A stretch of 64,000 nt of DNA from Channallabes apus (lineage: Eukaryota > Chordata > Actinopteri > Siluriformes > Clariidae): assembly GCA_030522415.1 (NCBI GenBank), contig CM060121.1, positions 9,157,976 through 9,221,975 of the forward strand, written 5' to 3'. The first letter of the stretch is position 1. The number at the start of each line of letters is the position of its first letter. The notes beneath the pieces were generated by a model. It worked only from the letters and a program-made list of their open reading frames with translations, made no database searches and was not told the origin of the DNA. The position numbers and the translations under genes were made by a program. Shown one piece after another: positions 12,501 to 21,500 of this stretch.

Positions 12501-15500
12501 TGGTTAGGGGAGTGGCTGACCGAGTCCCGAATGGGAGCCATGCCTAAGAAACAACAGAAATATACTGTGAAATACTAATATACCAATACTTCACTACAGG
12601 GATGACAGCAGATTTTATATAGGAGGCCCCAAAAGACTAGTGTCGAGTGCTGAATTGAAGTGCAAATATATGCGAGAGATAAATGTTAAAAATAATTAAA
12701 TCTAGGTAACATGATAAAGCTTTAGAGCACCTGAATGCATCATCACATTTTTAGACCTACATATAACCATTCAGGAGTACCACACTGAAACTAACATTTT
12801 ATATTACACGTTTCATAATGAAGAATTCAATGGTTTTTCCATTGACAAGTTGAAAACAGCTTTCTAATATGTTAAAAGTGCTGCATTCATTTCTTGGCAA
12901 AGCCGACCAATTTTTTACATTTATTTTGCACTCAGATCCTCCATTTTTATTTGACTGTGCTCAAACTTGGTTGGAGGGAAGAGTGAGGCCAAGTGCTATT
13001 AAACACTCAATGGTGAAAGCATAAGCCTTTATTCAACTAAAGCCCTCATATGCAAATGCCTGACAAATGACTGTTTTTTGTGTATGCAGTAAAAGGAAGA
13101 AAGTTGAGCTCAATAAAATAACCATGTGAGATTTTTAAACATTTCTTGCCTATATTTTTCAGCGACATCCAAGTACATATAGCTGACTGACATTAACTGT
13201 AAACTTGTCCAATGGGAAAAAGGTCAAGACTCAAACATCAAATCCACATTCCAATATACAAGTCCTAGACAAATCTGTGGCTCTCTGATGTAGTTTACTA
13301 GCCACGTTGAGAGTTTGACAAAGTTCTCACCAACCTGCAACTAGCACAGCATTTGACAGTACCAAAAACAACAGGTGCGCCCACAATGCCATTCAGATAA
13401 GTTTACAACCCAGCTAATCTCTTTCAAAGCCTAAATTGTATGGATAATATGCTCCACAAGACCTCAATGGACTCCACAAGACCTCTGAAGGTGTTCTGTT
13501 GTATCTTGCACTAAGGCACTACACCAGGAAGCTTGTTTAAGTCTCTCAAGTTGCACATGGATGTCAAGATTCAAGGTTTCCGAGCAGGACACTGCTTAGA
13601 TAATCACACTGCCTCTTTACTGGATTGCCTTCCTCCCATAGTGTCTCTTCTCCGGGTAAGCGATGCACACGCAACCAGGCTTCCACATGATGTTTAAATA
13701 AATTAATAAATAAAATAAAAGATGCTTCAGACCAAGCCATTTGCTAAAGTCACTCAAATCCTTACGCTTGCCCATTTGTCCTACTTCTAACACATCAACT
13801 TTGAGAAGTGATTGTTTAACTTGATATCCCACCCACTGACAGGCAGCACTATAGCAAGATCATTAATGTTATTCATATCAGTGCAATCTATGTGAAGAGA
13901 ATGAACACAATCAGGATGGAGCAAACGCACTGATACCGGTGTTTGTTTCCGTCGTCAAGTTTACACTGGCTACACCTTGTTATGGCTACGGCATGCTGCG
14001 GCGTGAGCCATTGTTGTGATCTTAAGCATCACATTTCCATACAAAAACTGTTAAGGATCTTCATCAGTTCTTTTCCCCCGCACAGACCAAGTGATGATGA
14101 TCATCATGAGTCAAACATTCACATTTAATCGTCACATCAATCATCACAGATATGCAATTACGCCCTCTTTGTACACAAGCCTAATTTCTACCACTGTACT
14201 CTGTCAGTGTATAACAACTTTGCAATAAGGGACCCATTTGGTTATCAACCTGTGTCAACTTAATCACATTTATTGCCTCCGTTACTGATTATTATTTACT
14301 AAACAAATTTGAAAGTAACCATCATTAATAAACGTGTTAAACAAGAGCATGTCATTCAGCAGCTGCTAGGTAAACAGATAAGAGGAAGAACCACTGAGCT
14401 GAACATCCAGTCAACGTATTTAATGTACAAGTAGTGTAATGTCTAAAAACACCACACCGGAGCACTGCGAGTAAAATAAAAGTCCAAAAGGTAATAAATA
14501 CCTGAGAGGTGAGCTTTGGTGCAGTATCCTTCAGGCCCCTCGGCGTTTTGCTTCCCTCTGTGGATGGACGTGAGCTGCACTTGAGTTCCCAGGATGGCGG
14601 CGAGGGCCGCGGTACGGCACTAAACTTTCAGCAGTTGCTTCCAGCTGAGATGTGGCGGACGTTGGCGGTCTCTGGGCCAGTTGGCATTGCTGATGGCGCA
14701 GGTTTTCCAGAGGTGGTGCTGTTTGCAATCGGTAGACTGAGGCTGGCAGGAACTGGACTCCGTATATTCTGGCACTATGATGCAAAAATAAATAAAAAAT
14801 TGTGGTTAAGAAACGAATGTTAGAACTCCGGTCTGTTTCGGGTTTTTCCTAGAATCTCGGCTATTTATAATGCTGCTATTTCTAAAAATAAAAAAATTTA
14901 AAAGTTGAGTAGTGCAACGACAGATTCTTAATCGCTGTGTGACACCCCTGAAGACGTCTGCACCAGGCACCTGAATATCTTCACACAGACAGTATAAATC
15001 AGCTCTGAAAAAAATAGTCAATTTACAGTCTATACTGAATGGCCTGAGAGCTGATTTATTGTCATAATTTCAAGTATTTCCTTTTAGAAAGGAAGTCAGA
15101 ATGATGGTCAGTTAAGCACTTCAACACACTAAGACAGCTGCATTCAAGACAGCATGATAGGTTCAAAGATGATTTATCTGTAATTAATCAAAGCTTAACA
15201 CATCTGACATCTGTGTTGTCTTCTCTGGTTAATGATTAAACCCAAACAAAACTCTGACAGTGTATAAAGACAAAACAGATGTATATAGTTGCACTGGTTT
15301 CCAGAATACCAAGGGAAAGGTACCAAAATATCACAAACATCTATTAGTTTAGATTTAAGTGGATATTGAATGGCGTGGCCTTAATGACATGTTCTGTCGC
15401 GTCCTTAAGTCAATCTGCAGCAAGGAAGCTTCTAACAAAAAAATATTTTAGAGTCACGTGACCTTGGGGTGCTTTTTACCCTGTTTGGAAATTTATCCAA

Positions 15501-18500
15501 GACCTAATTAATCCGATGGTTAGAAATTCTACACAAGTTCTACACCGGTTCAACCACTAGTTCTTGGGATATCACACTAATGAGAACTTGGAACAAAACA
15601 ATGCCTCCACCACGGAATATACAATTAATTTTTTTATTATTTATTTAGCCATTTTAACAGAGACAAATCTTTATATCATCACAAACTACAGTCAATCATG
15701 TGGTCAGGAAAAAAAAAATTCTGAACATAACTTGCATGCAGTTTCAGTCCACACTAGATCGAGAAATGTCACAAGCCTTTTTAAAACCACTTGAGATGTC
15801 CGGAGCAGAAGCAACATGCAGTTAAAACCACTCGCTGCTTTCTCTGACTAATAGCTCATTTACAAAGTAAAAGTATATGTTTTTTTTTTATGTTTTACAG
15901 TAAAAACTATGATGCTTTTTATTTCTGTTTAGCTGAAGAAATCTAAAATTCCAAAAGCAAAATTAAATGTATTTTATACATTGTGGTGAAAAGCACAAGA
16001 ATTTCAAAACATTGTAGTGCATACAAGTAGTGTGAACCACTAAAACCCTCCAGTCAGATGTAATGGTTCCATCATCATAAGCAGTCATCAGGTGCATCAT
16101 CACGGAATGATGATTTAGTATTATGTTTTGTCTTCATGGCCATTTCTGTCTGTGGTGAAGTTTATTCAAAATAATTTTATTTCTTTTTAAATAAATAAAC
16201 ACCCTTCAGCCTTACTGATGTTACAATGCTGTTTGGCCACAACTCTGGAGTTAACATTTTGTTAAGTCCTTTCAAAGCAGGACGTCCACGTGGCCGTTAG
16301 ATAAACGCTGCAGAACAGACAACCTCTTCTATTCACTGTAAATGTAAATGACGCTAGGACTAATTTGATGCACATCGACTTTAGGTTGTTCACTGCTCCA
16401 CTATACTGCAGCTTGTAGCGCGGCCACAAAGGGACATTTTCACTAACAGGGAAAGGATTGAAGAGCTAATGCTGCTCCCCTGTGTCCTAGCGGTTTCCTT
16501 TTTCCCCTTTTGACAGTGTTGGTCACCGGGCAAGCTCCCACGCGCATGCGCGATCGCGACGCGAGGGAACCCGGATGTGAATCGGATCACATGTGCCGGC
16601 ATAAAGCCGGAACCGGCGAAGAAGCCGGCACGGGGAGACTACCCACAGCGCGCTGATTATTGAGAGAGAGATTGTTTGTCGAGTCTGAGTACTTTTCCAT
16701 GGTCGGATTATTCCTCAAGGACAATCACAATTCACCTCTCGTTCTGTTACTCGTGCCCCCGGAGTTGTCATCTTTTCCGGTGAGGTCGAGAAAAGTCTCT
16801 CCCGTACACCATATCATTCACCACCATAGCACTCACCCTGGACTTCCATTCATACACACACACACACCCCTGCATACACCATACACTTTGTTTATAGTTG
16901 TATTATATTTGTATATATTGGTTTTGGTGCACCTTGTTTGTTTGTTGGTTTAGTTTGTACAATACACTGGTTTATTTCACTACACGCTTTTGTGTCGCGT
17001 CGTATATTGTCCCGCCGCGATTGCGCAATACCGGAAGTGTGGTTTACCAGCCCGTATTTAGATTCCCGAATCCGTAATCTTGTAACAAACGGTTTAATAT
17101 TAATCCAAGCGTTACAAGCTTACTTAAGTTGTAAAATACAACAAAGTTTTCTTTTCCCTGGAGGTTGAATCTGCATGCAAAGCAAATAAAGGCAAGGTCA
17201 AGAGATAAAATTCTGAATCATCAGACTTTCCATTAACCACTGAAGTAAAAATAGGACGGTAAACGCAACATGGCTAGTGTGAGGATTGTCTAGGGCAGGA
17301 CGGCAGTACAGATCTCTGTAGTGTATGGTTAGAAGTGTAGTGTATGGTTGAAATCAAGTCCAAGAAGGTTTTGAGCATCAGTGGGGACCAGTGTGGTATC
17401 TGCTGCTTGAAGAACCCCCCCCCCCAACAAACAAAAATAACTTTGGAGCATGGCATAAAATACACCTTAACAACTTCTGTCTGTGTCATTAAAGATGTGA
17501 TTAATATGCTACTGTAGTGCCTGTCAAGCAATTGATGAGTCACCCAAGTTTTTTTTTGCAAGAATCTCACAAACATGAACCAATTTTCTTCCTTCTGCAC
17601 TTTTCTTCCTCCTCCAACGTAAAAGACTACTTGTGTCCAACATATAGCGTCTCCAACATTAAACAGGATCACGACCCTGATCTCAGTAACCTTACACCGA
17701 TCTCTGCGCTCTCATCATCCTTTAGACTTTTCTTCCTGCCATAAAATGCCCACACTTTTCCATTTTGATTTCCCTATATACAAAAAGCTCTACTGCCAGT
17801 TTCATTTTAGCCCCGAGAAATGAGCGATGTGGTAACGGGGAAGTGTGTGAGAGAAAGCTTAGCATAATCTACTTACGGGATCAGAGCAGTAAATTACACC
17901 GCTCTAAACAAACAGCTAATGCAATGCTCAAAACCCAATATCATTTTATACATTATTTCTTACATATAAATATTTATGAAGATTAAGGGCAGTATTTGTT
18001 TGCTCATTTGTTTTCAAAGCTGACTGCCTGAGGCTTAAACTCACCTTGAAATTAAAACAGTCTATTTAACCATCAAAAACACAGACCCTCAAAGACTGGT
18101 TAGATATACAAGGCATGCCCACGTCTTGTGCAAAGCGAGAGAAGGGATTGCCAGAGCAAGTGTTGTCACCAGAGCAACCCGTAGTGCCTCTAAACAGGAA
18201 GGCGAACATGTAGTAAATCTCGGTTTCGTTTTCCTGACGTTACTAAAGCATTTGTAACCAAAATAAGCCTGAGGATCAACAGATATTCGGGTTAGCGATG
18301 TTTGATGTAGCAACTGTTACTGCGCTGTTGTGGTCTCATCGACAGCCACATTTGATCTTAAGATCCGTTGCACACACCCCCAGCCCGCCCCCCACCTTGC
18401 TCTCTGGTGAGGCGTGGCCCAACAGTAGCTTATTTACACAGACACTAAAGCGTATATTGGTGGAGGGTGAAAAGTCTGAGGCATGAAAAATGCACTGCCT

Positions 18501-21500
18501 GAGGGGTGTATTAGCTGGAGAATTAACACAGACTTTTGGAGGAGTTCTGGGACTCGATGTGTTAGAGACATAAGATTATTTACGTAATATTTTGAAGGTC
18601 ACGTATTTAACTATTATAAACATAGTCAGCTAATAAAATGTTAGTTATTCCCCTCACTTGTTTACTGGGCAAACAAATCAATTCATCTTAAACTGTTCTC
18701 TACATCATTCAATTTAATTAAATGTTAATGTAAATTTTAACTATTATATAATTATTCATCTAAATAAATGTACTCTGAGTAGGGCTGCACGATATATCGA
18801 GAAAATATCGTTATCACGATAATGGCATGCGCGATAATCATATCGCAAAGAGTTGCGATGAATACTTTATTTGCCAAGCATTTGTGTGTCCAAATTTGAC
18901 CAATCAGATGGGCCCTTACTATGTTTATACCCGCTTATATCTTTTATATATATTATTTATATCTTTATACTTCTTTTTTTGTATTAACCAAAAATTTTCT
19001 TTGACAGAATGGTGCATCCGATCCTTCTCTGGCTGTTCTAAATATAGCGGTTCTGTTGGGTCTCGTGTCGCAAGTTCGGTGACGCAGTAATGACGATTTT
19101 CTACGGCCAATCGGTGACCAGCAGAGTTTACAAGTCACGTTTTGGTAACGGTTCGGTGCGCTTGGAACCTCGGCTGAGGTGGTACTAAAAAAAGGACCAG
19201 GTACCATGTACTGTTCCCAGTGGAAAACCCCCCCAAAATTTAGCTGAACCGTGTCGTGCCGTACTATGCAGTGGAAAAGCGCCATTATACTTCCGGGTTC
19301 GCGCCCGCATTACTTCCGGGTCCTAGTGCCGGTCGCGGAGCGCGTGTGTGTGCGTGTGACAAATAGTATTTTGTTTAATAATATCTATTTTTATTTAAAT
19401 AAAAAAAAACAGGCAAGCCAAAGAGAATATTTAGTTTAAAAGATGCTCTTGTTTTAAGACACTATTGATGAGTGTATGGTTACATGTAAATATAAAGTAA
19501 TGTTTGAAAGTAATTTATATTGTGTTGCCAGGTTTATAGTAACAGCAAACCAGAAGTCAGAATATCTGCTGAGGGGTTTTAAGTCATTCATAGCGTTTTG
19601 AAGTCTAAATATTTGCAACTTCCTTGACATATAGTTTCTTTTTAGCCTGAATTAGATTTAATTACAGCAGACGAATATCTATTACCTGTTTATTTTAGTA
19701 TCATCATTACATATAAATAAATAATTAAATAAAAATCGGCAATAATAATAAAAAAATGTATTTCTCTAGGGAAATGTTATATCGCAAGAAATATCGTTAT
19801 CGCAGTATTCAACAACAATATCGCATATTTTCCTAATATCGTGCAGCCCTAACTCTGACAGGATTTATTTTACACAAAAGGTCTGAGTGAAATGTTTTAA
19901 TATTTCAGGAGGCATTTTATGATTTTACTTCTGTTCAGATCAACCATGTTGGTGTTTTTCCCTCCATCATTCTAGAACAAATTCTCCAAACTCAGCACTT
20001 GTCTAATAATTTTAGTCACATCAGGTTGACAGGACAGATTTTTGATGACAGATGTTGCCTCAGGACAGATGTTGCCTCTAGTATCTAGTACTGTGCTGTA
20101 TCTAGTACTGTGTCGTGTCTGAGCATCAGTGAACCTCCCCAGATATAAGTTGTTATATATTTTAAAACACCTTTTAAGTCGCACAGAGGGGGAAAAAAAA
20201 CAAAAACAAACAAGAAGAATCACTGCAACTTACTGTACGTTTCAATATTGTGGGAAAACCACGCAAAGGGAAAAAAATAGTAAAACTAGGTAAGATACCA
20301 CAGGCTGATTTAAGGAGCCTTTACGGTGGCTAGCATTACCTGATTCATTTATCAGCAAAATCATCAACTCCAGTCTCCTATAAATAACTAGTGTCACTGG
20401 GAGTGTCGTATCTAATGACGCATTTATGCAAACATCCGGCCAGACAACAACAAAATTATAGAAACTCACTCCTGTGATATTTTACTATTGTTCAGATTTG
20501 GGAATTTTATTATTATATTTAAATAAATTAAATACAAACATCCCTACTGAATTATTTCAACCAAAGGCTTCAGACACAAATAATAAAATTAAGCTGATGC
20601 ACTGATTCAATAACAAAGAACATACAAAGCTTAATTCTTTTTCAGATTCCTGAACACAAGCAGCTGATGATAATCAGAGCAGTTTCTCTCGAGCTTAGAC
20701 GCCAGTACATCCAAAACGATCCAGGATCCTGCTCCTAATGGCACTGTATCCAATCCAAGCACAGTCTACTTCCTGATTGTGGAGGTCAGTACAATTTGAT
20801 AAAGGTGCTGAAAATTCAAACACCTCCATAAAAACAAAGATGTACATTAAAAACAACATCTTGGATGCCAAGTTAGATGATGTCAAGTCAGCAGCAACAT
20901 CTCATAACATATGTAATCTAGGCACAACAGTAAGCAGGGCGATAATCTGGACAAAATCCTTAAGCGATTCAGCTGCTCTTTAACATATGAATCATCCTGA
21001 TAATTTGCTTTACTTTTATAATAAGCCTAGCCGAGTTCAGATGTGTAAGCAATGCTGCCTGCGTAATTTATTATTATAAATAATAAGACGAAACACTAAC
21101 ATCTGGTCATTAGAGCTGTGAATCAGAGGTACATGGCCAACTTGATTCAATTAGATTTTTGTGCTTTACAATTTTCGATTCGACTGAATCACACTAATGT
21201 CTAGTCAGATTTGCCTCAAACAGATGTATTTCTTACAGGTTTTGACGTACTGAAAACTTCGTTGATGTGTAACTGTAAATGTCATGTCTCATCAAAAGCA
21301 ATAACCTTTGTTTCTTTGGTTTCGCTCTCCAGTCCATAAACTCTTGACCGTTGCGGAAAATAAATGACTGCGTACATACCATAAGTGACCAAAATAAATA
21401 ATGATGTAACCTTTCTGGATAGCTCTTCTTGAAGTAGGACCGGTTACAAAAAAATTACAATAATAAACACTTTCCAGTTTACTTTTTGACCTGCCTTGTT

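Noticed and set aside
17274..17672. 132-codon minus frame containing a [10 protein letters not shown] stretch, considered as the missing Lys-rich tnrc6a exon
   Set aside because: No match to the EEKKKKK motif and no suitable splice sites in phase.
18045..18095. Mini-exon with strong AAG|gtgagt donor on the minus strand
   Set aside because: All three frames contain stops and no homology is visible.
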